Part shown: positions 44,991 to 58,300 of the stretch, one piece after another | Layout of the letters: each line of letters starts with the position of its first letter | Numbering within the stretch: the first letter of the stretch is position 1 | Assembly (NCBI GenBank): GCA_030248225.1 | Contig: JASANE010004998.1 | Coordinates: 21,951-85,950 of the forward strand | From: Trileptium ribeirensis | Taxonomy: Eukaryota > Nematoda > Enoplea > Enoplida > Thoracostomopsidae | Length of the DNA stretch: 64,000 bases | Direction of reading: 5' to 3' | Program-made: the position numbers and the translations under genes | Notes under the pieces: generated by a model | Seen by the model: only the letters and a program-made list of their open reading frames with translations | What the model was told of the DNA's origin: nothing | The model's database searches: none

Positions 44991-46989
44991 GTAACCAGTT
45001 AAGCATTTAGGATTTAAACATGGGGAATCCAGGGTTTATGTTTCGATGTCTGGATTTCTGAGCCCTACTGTGCATGGACAGCTCGTAATGCTCCAGGAGC
45101 GTCATTCCTACTTCAAATTGCGTAAGTTGCAAATAGCCGAAAATGAAAGCATAAGGCTAAGGACTTACGACTATTTTCCTGGGTTCCAATTTGAAGGCGT
45201 TCCCATGAGGAATCTGGACCTCTAAATGCTTTTGCGGGGTTTGATAGTACTTTTGAGCTTTCATGATTGTCGTAGCGCTTGATACCTATACCCGGTTAAT
45301 TTAACGCTTATGCATGCCTAGACGTAGAGGCAGAGTTGGAAGCGGTGAACGTACGACATTCTACCCCACACCGCCCTGTTCCCTATCTGCCATGCCCAGT
45401 CCCGCAAGTTATTAAACAAACACAAAAGCACTACAGACGTAAATAGGCATAGGTAAGATGATCTGTACGCTTTAGTTTTATGAATAATTATTAAATAGCT
45501 GATTTCTGTTTGAAACCCATTATGAATCCCAAAAATCTTTATTGATCTAACCACGCATCACGAAATTTATAAAATTACATTATTCCGAACAGCTTAGTCA
45601 GTTACACTGTGCGATCATTAAAAACGTTTCGGTCTCACTATTTGCTCCAATTCGGCAAGATTTGTGGTGTTAAAAACTCTGGGACCATAAGCACAACCAA
45701 CATTTTTGGCCATCGTGGTCATTGTTCTGTTTGGGTTTTTGACGGTTGTTATTCGTAATTTACCTACGTTTTACTTTCAATACATAAGATAAGACCATAA
45801 ATTCTAACAACTAAGCGCTGAGACTAAGCCAGAACATTAGATCTAATAATGCAAATGATGGACTAAGTCTTGTCACACAAAAGCCCTGGTGCTCTGATTC
45901 TACAATATCTCCAGATTTCACAATATTCTTTTGTAGACATCTCATTTAAATTTTGCCATACTCAGTTAATAAATGGGGATCACACCCAAAAATATGTTAA
46001 TGAACACTCGTACGCCGCAAACATTTGCTCCAAACTGCCCCCCCCACGTAAAACCCATTTGCCAGCCCCTGCGGATCATCCCGTTACACTTCCAACTTTC
46101 CGTAGGCAGATAGTTTTATGGCGAGATACGAAAACACGAAATTTTAGTTTCGAATCCATTGCAATCTTTCAGGCTAAATAAAAACACAATTTCCAATAAC
46201 CTGATTTATAGATTATGTTTCGAACGTGGAACGTTGTCAATACGTTTCTGCGTTACTTCGCTAAGAGGAACCCTCAGAGCTTGGCTGGAACGATGTAAAT
46301 GCTTAGCATGCTCCGGCGTTGGCCTACTGGAATCCGCTCCAGGTATTATTCGGATCGGAGGATTGCTTATCGTAATCTCATCTCTGGGCGTGATCCTATT
46401 GTTTTGAGAAAATATCCTTTGAGAGAGTGGTTTGATAGGCCTTAGTAAAAAACAACAACATAGTCCTTAGGATCCTGTGCCAAGATAGCTGGAGTATGCA
46501 ATATATATTTGGCGAAATCTATTTTGTAAAAGAATATCTAAGTCGTTGCGACGCCTTGCCTAATCTACCTACGTACCGGTTACAACCTGTCACCGAGCCA
46601 GCTACGAATAAACAAACACTAACCATATTTGTGTTCGCTTGACGAAAGGCATATTATGTATTGAGAAAATGTTTTTTTTACGTTTTATCAGGTTCGGCGT
46701 TCGTTGCGGATCTATAATTCAACTCTGGCTTCAAAGTGGCCACCAAAACGTCCTTATTACTTGTTTCAGCTTATGATGTTGGCGTCGCTACATTGCTTTG
46801 ACAGATACCACGAAAGATACTTTTATCAAGGAAAACAAACATACATGGGTTTTGTGCACGTGAAATTGTTTGTCTAAATAAACATCCAAGTAATTATAGT
46901 TTTTGAACTTTGTGTCAAAAAACATAGGTGTCAAATTCTTTAATTTATCAGAAATGCTATGTAAATATGTCTATATCTAATACATCGGG

Positions 46990-47610
46990 TTTGTCTTTTA
47001 GCATAGCCCCAGCCCATAATTGCTCAGTTTTGGAGATACAGAAATAATTTTGGCACCATTCGACTCAGCTAGACGAGTTGGTTCAGAAAATATTCACTTC
47101 GGTTTATTTTATAACAATTTTTTTGAGATTCCTATGGGCTCCTTTGGTAGCAAAATCTACGGAAAAAGTCTCCCGATAAACGTATAATTTTATATATAAT
47201 TCGAACCACATTGACGAGTTGAGTCGAACAATGTAAAATCTAAAATCAGCGCAGTCGGTTCATGGGTTAACGACTAAGGCTCAGGCCAAGTGTTAGGCTT
47301 AGCTTTAGGATTAGGTTTTAACATAAATCGCAATAACATTGTTACCCATAAATCAATACAGCTGGTTAGCTTTACTTTGACCATTCAATCTCAGCTGGTC
47401 AATGCGGTTAGAATAATATATAAAATTAAACGATTATCGAGAAAAAATTTTTCTGAAAATATTGGGTAAAAAGAGAACCCAAAAAAATTATGGTAAAACT
47501 GGCAGAAATGGATATTTTGTGAAACAACTCATCGAACTGAATCGAATGTTACCAAGATTATTGCGACATCTTAAAAATTGACCAATTTCAGCATGGCGGA
47601 GGGATTGTAC
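46990..47610. mobile_element. Diverged foldback element, about 620 bp
   Basis: The left arm reads CCCCAGCCCATAATTG, AATAATTTTGGCACCATTCG, then ACTCAGCTAGACGAGTTGG. The right arm inverts this: on the other strand AATAATCTTGGTAACATTCG, then ATTCAGTTCGATGAGTTG. Inner parts also pair (CACATTGACGAGTTGAGTCG against GCATTGACCAGCTGAGATTG). The centre near 47300 holds CTAAGGCTCAGG ... GTTAGGCTTAGC. It looks related to 25490-26099 but is much older. Target duplication is not clear. Confidence 0.65.
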
Positions 47611-49259
47611 CCGTTTTACATTTATTGGTGTAGTAAGACCCTCCGGAAACATTTCATCATGGTTGAAAGTCGCCCTGCGAATCGGGATTTACGACTTGGT
47701 TTTATTCGATCAGCTTCGTAGAACGGTGCTTGAACGTATGCAATGGCAATCGTAGAGTGTAGCAGCTCAATAGCTAGCTTCCACGCGCCGATAGACTTGA
47801 TGAGTGTCCCAGCCTACGGCATTTGAAATTCCTTTGTCTTTAGGAATGGTGTATGCCAAACCGACTTGTCCCGATTTGTGATATCGAGAATTCAAGATAT
47901 TTTTAGCAACTCTTATATATATGCATCCACATCGGGTACCTAAATGCATTTTAGGCACCAAGAAATGTAGCACAACATGCTAATGCAAATATAACCATAG
48001 ATTTCCTTTGTTTTGAGATTATTCCTTTGCCGACGACACGAAACATGCTATTACATATTACAAGTACAACTATAGCCAGTAATTATAATGATTTTCTTAG
48101 CAACTTTATTTCTAATAAGTCTTTTACGATTACTTTATAAATCATAAATCAACCTAAAACTTATGGGAGCTATTTGCCAGAGAACGTAAAAAAAGCCGCC
48201 TGATTTCTTGGAAAACCAAATAGAATTGAACTTTGATCGCCATTTTTCAGGCGTATGAATGATTGATTGCTATCATTTGAAATGCTTTATTTGTGACTGA
48301 CGACTAATTAACATAAGCACGATGGGCCATTTTGAAAGAAAATTTGAACTAAATACATTTTTAGAGCTGGAAAGGCGTTTTGTTAATGCTAGAAAAAAGC
48401 ACCAATTTTATAAGGAAAAGGGGCCTGGCGAAAACGTTGCAGCCAAGGGCCGGGTATGGCCGAAAAATTTTGTCCTGCTCCCAACTACCCACTACTGCTG
48501 AACTCAGCCCAGTAGTTATTAACTAACTAATTAGTATGTTTTAACTTCCTCGAATAGTGATAAACACCGGATTTACAATCACCACGGCGAGATGTAGTAT
48601 TTTCACCAAAATAATAGCGTTAGTATTATTCATTGAGAAATAAGCAATTTTTGTTTGAAAATGCTAAAAATAGGCTAAAACGCTTAACTAATTAGGTATA
48701 TAATTACTAATCAACTAAAGCAAACTTTGACAAAGTCTATCTGTCTTGCGCTTCACCGATATTAGGCCGTTGAAACAAAAAAATTTAATCGACCCAGTAG
48801 TTTATTGCGCACGATTTTTCCCCTCAGACAAAAACAAAAACGCTTCGCTCCGCTTAATTAGCTAATTTTTTTTGAAAATTTTCAAAGTGCTCAGAAAGGA
48901 AAAATAAATTGTACACGGGGGTTTTCGATGTCGCTGATTATGAATATGTGTCTGTTAAAGCTCTAAGATTTTATCATGGGTGCTAATTAGTTGATGTTAC
49001 TAATTACTTAAGTAATTTTTTAGCTAGCGAGTTTTTTGTATGGTGGATTTAATATCAATTGCTTAAAACGTGAGACTTATTATATATTGATTAAATATTT
49101 AGTTGAAATACATGTATACACAGATAAGATAACAAATACTTTGCCTGTTGCTTCGCTCACTTTTTGTAATTTATTACGTTTCCTAGTTTTTATTTATATG
49201 AGTCTATATTCACATGTATGTGTTTCAGGATCGGGTCAAAAATCAAAAAATACGTCGTT
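47611..49259. other. Region upstream of OGG1, no recognised gene
   Basis: AT-rich. The OGG1 promoter or its upstream exon should be here, but no core promoter motif is convincing. The only strong splice signal is atgtgtttcag ending at 49229. Confidence 0.4.
49229..49229 (+). promoter_or_regulatory. 3' splice acceptor 30 bases before the OGG1 start codon
   Basis: The pyrimidine-rich atgtgtttcag ends at 49229 and the ATG is at 49260. It could accept an upstream 5'-UTR exon or a trans-spliced leader. The sequence alone cannot tell these apart. Confidence 0.45.
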
Positions 49260-49357
49260 ATGGCATTGGTGTCATCAGCCGCAGCTACAGGACGGATTGC
49301 AATTGCAAAATCCCAATTGAATTTGGACGTTATATTAGCTGCTGGGCAAACCTTTCG
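49260..49357 (+). CDS. OGG1: OGG1 exon 1 (start)
   Basis: Begins [20 protein letters not shown] and ends in AAGQTFR; donor gtgagt. The ATG is the only one in frame after the acceptor at 49229. Two bases of an Arg codon are carried to the next exon. Confidence 0.88.
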
Positions 49358-52300
49358 GTGAGTTAATTTTATGTATAAGGGGTGGAATGGGTCGGAGCAA
49401 ACCGTACTTGGCCTAATGCTTCTCCCATTTGCTATCTCCGACTCCGAGAGTATTAGGATGTCTCTACCGATTATAAGGCTGACATGGAACATTTGCGACT
49501 CTTATTTGAGAGGTCCCGCCGGAACCTAAACGACCATCATGTTAATGACTTGTTTTCGATCTTGAGAAACTGCGATGTTTGCTCATCTTGATCAGGATGG
49601 TTACTAATTTGCATCCTCCCCAGTGGCAAAAATTGGTACCAAGTTGAGCTGGAGGGGGAATTACGAATTGAATGATGAGCTTGCACTAGCACCAATCATT
49701 TGACAAATAAATTGTTGATGCCAAGCTATTCGGAAACAGGAACGGAAAATAAATATCACGCTATGTTTCTGCGAGGGTTGCCCATGGTTGGGTAGTGCGA
49801 TAGACATGATCAATGAAACTATACACAATGGGGATGTATCTCGGGTGTAGTAAATCGTTTTTCAGAATTATCCCCCAAGTTTTCCAACAAACTTCGAGGG
49901 TCATTGTGTTAACGTTAAGTTTTCTCACCACCCCTTCCCTACCCATACCGAAGGTATCACGACACGCTTCTTTGAAGGCTGCGTATAAGCTTGTGAATTT
50001 AGCGATTACCCTGCAAATGGTAGAATACTGCATACCAGACACTTATATACAATGGGGCTACATCCCTAGTGTAGTGCATCGTTTTTCGGAATTTCCCTCC
50101 AGGTTTTTCAACAACTACGATGGTCATGTCTGTCGCACCTGGATCTCGATAACGGTTGGGCGGATTTTGAAGCTCATTCGAACCGCAATGTTCAATTTAG
50201 TTGTAGTGACGGAGCCCGATTTTTGAATGTTTTCCCGTGGGAAAAGTTATGGGGCAAAATGAAGTCATTTTGGCCCATTTTTCGGGCACCCCCTCCAGTT
50301 TTTGCGACTTTTCTCAATAAGTAAACGAGGTATCCGCAAACTAATAGGCCTATTCCATGTAGCTTTACCAGGACTTTCCAATGATATATGTATAACAAAT
50401 TTTTCAACTACTTCCCAATCTGGAGTCTATAAGCTTATAGTTGGCGCCAAATTTCATATTTGGTGAAAAGTCGTGGGAAATGCACCTAAATGTGTGTTTT
50501 TGTTGCTTTTAATGTCTTATATGGGATTTTCTGGGCCAACAAGCTCATTGCGAGTGTCAAAAATAGTGTGTGCCAAATATTTTTCACACTTCTGGTTCAT
50601 ACTTGGTATGAAAGTGTTGGTTTGTATTATTTAACGTTCTTTTCACGGTCAATTTAGGGTTTTATTGAATTATTAAATTGTTAGTTCATTGTTTTTGTAC
50701 TCGTTGTATGATGTTTTGTCTACTGCATACGTTGGCTATCAAAAGAGGCGGGCGTAACTATGACTCATCACTCACGGTTTATATAATGCTGTACTTGCGT
50801 ACTGTGTGTGGGCTTTGTTTGTGTGTGCTTTCTACAACAGACTTCGGGGGATTGTTCTCATCACTCGAATTCTGGCTCGCAAGCGAGCTTCACTAGTATT
50901 ATCGTTCACTCTCTTTGAACAGTTGTCTTCGTGTCAAAGAAACCCTGGTTCCTCATTTTAACTGTATGTTTCATTTTCAGTGCAGTTGCATACGGTTCTA
51001 ATTGTAGATTGTCGTTTTTTCTTGGGACAATGAACTGTATTTCGTTGCTCCGGGTATCTATTAATTCTGCTGCCTGACGAGCATGAAATTGCTTACATTT
51101 ATCTATGATCTTATTTATCCTATACATCTATGATCTATCGCTTATTTACAATGTATTTATAATTATTGTTTAAATATGGAGTCATTTTTATGAAAAAAGC
51201 TGCACAATAATGTGGGCAACGCCAGGGAACATTTTGGATACAAGCGTGCACTGACTGTCAACTGCGAATGATTGAGGTCAGGAGAGCAGCAAGATGTGTT
51301 GGGCGGCCTATCCCTTCCATTTTCGGCAGAAATAGGACATTTGCCTTGTGGCGCCCGTAGTTTTACCTTACACCTTCCTCACTTTGAGTCGCGGTTCCCA
51401 CTTTCAAATACGGCGCTCCATTGAGGTACGCTTTCTGGCTGACCACAGCTTTTTCATCGTACTTGAAACTTCACTTTCAGTGAACCTGTTTCAGAGAATC
51501 ACTAACTCAAATCTGACATTTTTTGGCCTTGGCTACCGCTGAAATTTTGGAGAACGCAAATTTCCACTGTAACAGCGGGGTGAACTTGACATGAGCATCA
51601 TAGGAGCCTAGGCTAAGGCATGACTTAACACTTGGACTGACAAAGCATTGTATCACAAACGATCGTTCGAGAGTAGAAAACTTGGTATAGGGCGAAAATT
51701 TTGCTGCCCCTGGCTGTATGTGATGATTGATGATTTGTACGGCTGAACCGTCGTAGTATTTATTTCGCCTTGTATTTATTCTTATACCGCATATTTATCA
51801 CAATATCTATCAATGGTATTATGTTTTTGGTGCTTGATCCAGTTTCTAAAGCTCTACTCCAACGAGGGCTTTTGAATGTTCGTCCATATTTTCGTGTAGT
51901 TGTTGCATTTTTTGAAGCATGGCATAGATTATCGTAGGTTATTGAGTTACAATGAGACATATCAGCGCGTCTTCCAAAACGATCGCAGTGATGATTTTTG
52001 TCAGTGAGGGTTTTGAGAGAATGCTAATTGTGACACCGTTTTATACAATGATAGGTCGAGATCAGCCGCAAAAGAACCTCAGCGTGAATCACTGCTTTGT
52101 GGGCCACTATACCCTTTTACCACAATAATTATTATTCGCTTTTTTTCAGTTACAAATTAGATTCCACAATTTCGAGCAAAAAGTTTTAAACTTTGAATGC
52201 ACTATTATTCTACCATAAGCGATATCTCCGTACATAATATGTGTGTTTGCTTGCAGATTTAGAAAATGCGGCTCCGTTTGGTTCGGCGTAGCGCGCGGAA

Positions 52301-55300
52301 TCGCATGGTCGTTCGAACAAGATGACTACGGTGTCAACTACCATGTTTTGTGTAAGTTTTTGTTTTCGTTTCACGATCTAATTAGTATTTTTCTCATTTT
52401 TGTACAATGCTTTATTGAAATACACTTTATTTTTGAAACAAAAAGATGTTTCCTGAATCTGTCGGGGAATAACATAACAATGGAAAAAGGAAAGACATTT
52501 AGAGTACTCCGTATCTCAATGTGAAGAAATGGCTGTTCATTCATAATAAGTGATGTTTAGTAACTTGTATCGTCTTCCTCGGGTTTTTTCACGTTTCCTT
52601 GATGTGTTTTGGATCCATTGCGATTTGTGGAGTCCCAAACTGCCGTCCACTAATTCCAAATTGACGTAGCAAACAATTTGTACCAAGTTTGTTTGCTCAA
52701 TTCAAAACCATATCTGGCATTTTTTGTGGTTGCTCATACAGCTCCACACACATAATAATAATAATAATAGTTATATAACCATTATTAATTTCAGACGATT
52801 TTGGTGATGACAGAACGAATGCTGAACCAGGATCAACAACAGCGGACGCTGAACACCAAAATATTCGCAGTGCAGGAGTGTCAACAAAACAAAAGTCAAC
52901 GCGTAACAATATCGCAATGCCAATTATCGAAGGATATTCGAAAGTATCTCAGCCAAATTCATCCAATATTATGCTTGAAAAGCCTGATATCTCTCACCAA
53001 GATCCGATAACAAATGATTTTGGGACCGATTCCGCTGGGAAAATGGCGGTGTCCCGTCGAGGGAAGAAGTAAGGATATATTATCGAAAGTCGGATTGATT
53101 CTGTGAAGGCTTTGAAATGCAAGGCGTAAAGTTGAACTTGGAACTGGCCCCATTTGTGTTCTTAATAGCAATAACAGTGGCGCCCGAGATTGCCGGTTAT
53201 TCTTTGACAAATTCGAATCTTGTAGTGGAACTAGAGAAAACTCAGCCAAAAGACATAAACGTTTTTTTCCAGTATTTCGACAAGATTCGGTTTTTTAATG
53301 TTAAGTTTAGTTATTATTCTAGTTTAGCTTATTCGGTACACGATAAATATTTTCACTATTTTTTCCAGGCGACTGCCTAGAAAACCGGGAGCAGCACCAC
53401 AAGAAACAAAACGAAATCGCTCAACTTCAGCCATACAGCAACAACTACAAAACCACAACGACGTCGCTTGTACTGGTTGCCAATTTGGTTCGACAACCCC
53501 GGCAGCTGAGCACAAAACCCGACATCCCTTTGTTTTTTCGGAACAACATGAAGCATCTCTGGCCGGCGAAGAAGAAAATGAACCCAGCCATCCAGCAGCA
53601 CCTAAATTCGGTTTTGTCGGAATGAATGGATCTGTGGTTGTAGACAGAAAAATGGCGACGAGAAAAAGCGATCCATGTTCTTCGTATGAAGCGATACTTG
53701 GCGACTATTTTCAGCTCAGCGTCGACTTGGCCGGGCTTTACGATCGGTGGAATACGGCCGATGAAGCTTTTGCAAAGTTGTCACCCAAGTTTCCGGGTAA
53801 TGCGTGGCTCAGATTATGGTTCTAGAAATCTGAAATTTAGCTATGTAATTTTTGTAAAAAATTTTTTTATAGAATTTAGCTATTGAATAATAGTACTGTA
53901 GAGTTAGAATTTTTGCATGCCTTAGGTTTTGTGAAAACGTGTTTTGAGCTGACAATCTGACCTATCCTCGGATTCGTTTTTATGAACTGTTTTAGACTTG
54001 TTTTAGATTTTAATTTGCCGCCGTAAAGATTTTTTGTAAGAAGGAATTTTTTTGAAACGAAGCGAGCGGATTTATTTAAAAATGTCTTAATTGATCAGAA
54101 AATTAGTATTTTTCGGTCTGTCGTCAATGATAGATTTTCGCGTTTATTTCTTCACAGTTTCACAGCGCTTTATTGATTTGGTGGTCAAATTCATCAAATA
54201 TAGGCGTTTTGGTCGTTATTAAATTAAATAACATTTTTACAGTTAAGATCTTGCAACATTTTAAGCCTTAACACTCGATATGTGTCCAGTGCTATGAATT
54301 TTTGATCACAAAGGCCGTTTTTAAGCTATTAACCACAGTTAAAAAATATTTCAGCAAATTGGTTTTTTGCTCGGCGGTGCTTAACGATGGGTTTATAATG
54401 GTCTTTAACAAACGAAGCAAGTTGGTTTCAAACTTCCATTGGGTACGTTATTAACCCTGCTGCGGGACGGCACAGGGCCTAACTTTGCTCAATTTAAGCA
54501 CAAAATATTTGTGTGTTTTTTCAAGTTATTTAGTATTTCCTACGTAAAGGGGTCCAAAAGACGGGTCCCTTCCGGCTTTCCGGTGCACTGAATATGACGA
54601 AATCCAAGTAAGGAATATTTGTCCAATAAAGGAAGCGCTAGGTGCATATAGCGTTTTTGATTGTTGTGCGTTATATATTTAGTAATTTTTTGTTTTCTTT
54701 ATAACTGGATGAATAATTAATGAGTGTCGTTGTTTTGATAATGGCAGTAGCGTTTAAACTATTGTCGGCATATAATAATTATTCATAAATGTTTACAAAA
54801 GCAATATAATATCATATTATGGGCAAGTTTAGAGTGTCTCCGTTAGTTACCAATGTTATTTTTGTACACGCCTTCCGTTGGCATTTTTAGAACAACGTAT
54901 AAGTTCCATAATTAGTAGCTACCACCAACAGTCGTCTGTAACTGTCGTCTCGGAATGCTGCCAATATGAATTAGTTTTTGCATGGCTAAATTTGAGAATA
55001 ACCCGTTCTCTGGCGTAAAGAACATCCCCCTATGAACGTGGATGTAACTATGTTTCGTGCACTCGTGCTTGCATAACCACTTTCCTGCAACTTGTTGCCA
55101 ATGATTATCTAACAATCATAGTATTTTGTTTTTCATTACAGGGATTCGGATCTTACGTCAGGATCCAGTGGAAAATCTATTTTCGTTTATATGCTCGAGC
55201 AACAATAATATATCCCGGATAGCTTTGATGGTGGAACGTCTGTGCCAAGCATTCGGGCGGAAAGGGTCGTCATATGTTACTGCTGAAGTTGGAGCTGGCC

Positions 55301-58300
55301 AGTCATCCCGGGAACAAAGTGCTCAGGAGTAAGCTATAATTATAATTAAAGTGGTAGCATATTAGGACAAAAATGATATGTATTTTGTCTTTTTATTATG
55401 CTTTCAGCCATTTTGTACACTAATGAATCTACTGCAACAGGTTTCCGAAATGACTATTCGAATAAACCTGGAGCAATTTTTTTAATTCCTCGTACGAGCT
55501 TTGAACAATAATATTAAAAATAGAGACTAAAAATTGTTAATTTCGAAGCGAGCCTCGATCAAAATTATGGTGATTTCTATGGAATACGTAGTGCTTTGTT
55601 GTTGATGAGTGATGCAAATGTTTGATGGGTTGCGTAGCATTGCTCTTGTTGTCTAATGCACTGAACAATCCTAATCCATTTCGATCCTATTAAACATTTT
55701 ATAGTATGCCTCAAGACGACATTCCAAGTTTTTGGCTCTCGGTTTACGAAACCCCTGCAACAGAAGCAAAAGAAAGTTATGAGCTCGAAACATTCGCGAA
55801 TAATAAAAGCGAACTGGCTCATTTTTGCGAACAATTCTCTCTGATAGCTCTATAATGCTACAAGAGGTCTGCACGTATTACTGGATACGCTGAAACCAAT
55901 GATGTTTTTCTTATATGTGTCCATAATGCAATATTTTAAAGACTTGCCTAAAAATTGTGACTGGAAAGTTTTGAAACGTCCTTCCGTTTTTGATCATTGT
56001 TGTAGGGTGTAATAAAAATATCTTTTGACCTCAAAATGTTCTCAACACGCATATTGTTCGTTTCAATGTATTGCTGGTATATTACCGTTGTCGTACTTTG
56101 AAGAGGGCAACTTGGTACCTAGTCCAAGTTAAATTATATACGTTTCTGAGTTTCGTTTAGAGACATTCTAAATCAATGACCAGGATTTCGTGTTGACCAA
56201 AATGTCTGTAATCTTCAGCGTGAATGTATTTGAAATTTTGGTTACTGCTCAGTATGCTAATGCACTTGTTTTCGCCTCGCTCGGCAAGTACTAAAAGTTG
56301 GTTCGTAAAGGAAGAAAAAGACAAAATAAGCTGACATCACATAAAGCGACGTATATGTGTTTTAGCTATTACGATTTTCCACCGGTCCAACGCTTGGCTC
56401 AAGACGATGTCGAAGATACGTTGGTCAGGCTTGGATTTGGCTATCGGTCACGTTATATTAGTCAAGCAGCCAGGTTCAATTTTAGTATAGTTTTTGGTTC
56501 TATTGGTTTGGTTTACGTTACGAATTTTTTCAGTTAAACCATGCAAATATATACGTAACACGTATATACTGTCTAGTTACTGTAAACAAAATGCGATCGC
56601 TATAATATGATGGGATAAGAATGTAGTCGACGTCTCCGCGGTTAGTAGTGCCTCGCTCTGAAACTTATTTTTGGCTACTACGGTGTTTAGCTGAAGCCGA
56701 GAACAGTTGAGAGTACAAAAATTTTCAGTCTAAAACTATCACCATCAGTTTTATAATGATCAAGTTATGCACGAACTATGCTTAGAAGCATAGTTCAACC
56801 CACGCTGCTTGAAGGTGCGGAACGAACTATGTTATAGCGTTAGAAAAGGAACAGCTTAATGCGGGAAGCGGGCAACCTAAACCGACACTAAGTAAGAACT
56901 TTAAACAGGATTTACATTACCTGACACGACCTATATATGTAAATGTGTTAAAATAATGAATACGTTGGCAATTTATATTATTACATTAGGAAACAACTTA
57001 ACCCAGAAAACTGCCAATCTATGGGTTAGGGACGAAGTGAAATGCGTGCTATCCTGTTCTCGGTACCGGTATACTAAGGCTTAGTCTAAGCGTCGAATCT
57101 TATATTAGACTTAGACTAAGCCTAAGTGGGGGCTGGCGCCCTCCTGAATCCCTGCACCAAGCTGCTCTTTTTTCTAACGATACAACTACTGACATGGTTA
57201 CATTGTCCCAAATATAGCAATAAATACAATAAAACTAAGAACTAAGTTTGGTGTTTGCAACGATGAGAACATGTTTATATCTTAGCCAAGGTTGTAATAA
57301 TTAGTAATAACAGATTTGTTTTGCATCTCCAAAATTAAGAATTGTATCGCATATTTCATGTTTGGTCGGTATATTATCTTCATAAGTCTAGGCCTTTGCT
57401 TACCGCAAAAACATTGGGAACTAAAATCCTTAGTTGGACGATGTAAATATTTTAGTTATTTATAAAAGTATATTTTGTGTGTGGGTTCGCGTCATGAGTG
57501 AAATGAAAATAGCTGCCAACCTCTTGACCAACTAAACCAATTGCACGTAAGGCATGTGTGCAAGACATGGTAAACTGTACACATGTACCATTGAAATATG
57601 ACATGGTACATATTTCAATGCGAGACTAAAAACTTTGCGAGACTATTTAGCATGAACAAATACTTCAAAATGAATATAATAACGCGATTCCGCAACAAGT
57701 TGACTATTTAAGCTAGAAATACCTGTCACAATCTGCAGCTAAAGTAAATATTTCGAGAATTGTTCGCAAGCCATTCGCGCAAAATTAACGGTAGTTCAGT
57801 GGCTATTCGTAAATTGTTCTCGAATTATTCGCGAGCCGTTCGCAAGAAATTTTTTTCTACGGCCATTCTATTATAGCCTATATGCATTCTGAACCAATAA
57901 CATGCCATCTCAAATTTAAAATTATGTACACTGCAAATGCTCATTTGTGTAATCAATTCGTGTACACTGTATCCAAATGGATCCAGCGTACATTGCGCAA
58001 CGCTGTGATGGTTATTTTTGTCGTATACTGTATGTTTGCATGTGCGTCGTTACTCGCTTGCTTTGCGAGCTTCCTTAAGGAAGTGAGCAACATCTTCCAG
58101 ATAGCTCAGTGGTTAGCGCACGCAACTTCACCCGTACAGCGCGGGTTTGATCACTGGCGGCGGCGTGAGTTTGTCAAACATTGACCGATACACAAATTCC
58201 GTCGTGCATCAAAGGGTGAAACTCTTTCTTCAAACAGTTATACAAGAAGGGTTAAAAACTGTGGCGTATTGTGTGGTCGTACAACAAATGCCTGTCAGGT

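Noticed and set aside
46190..46407. Frame ending in a hydrophobic tail (GLLIVISSLGVILLF), a possible membrane protein exon
   Set aside because: No family match, no convincing acceptor, and no partner exons nearby.
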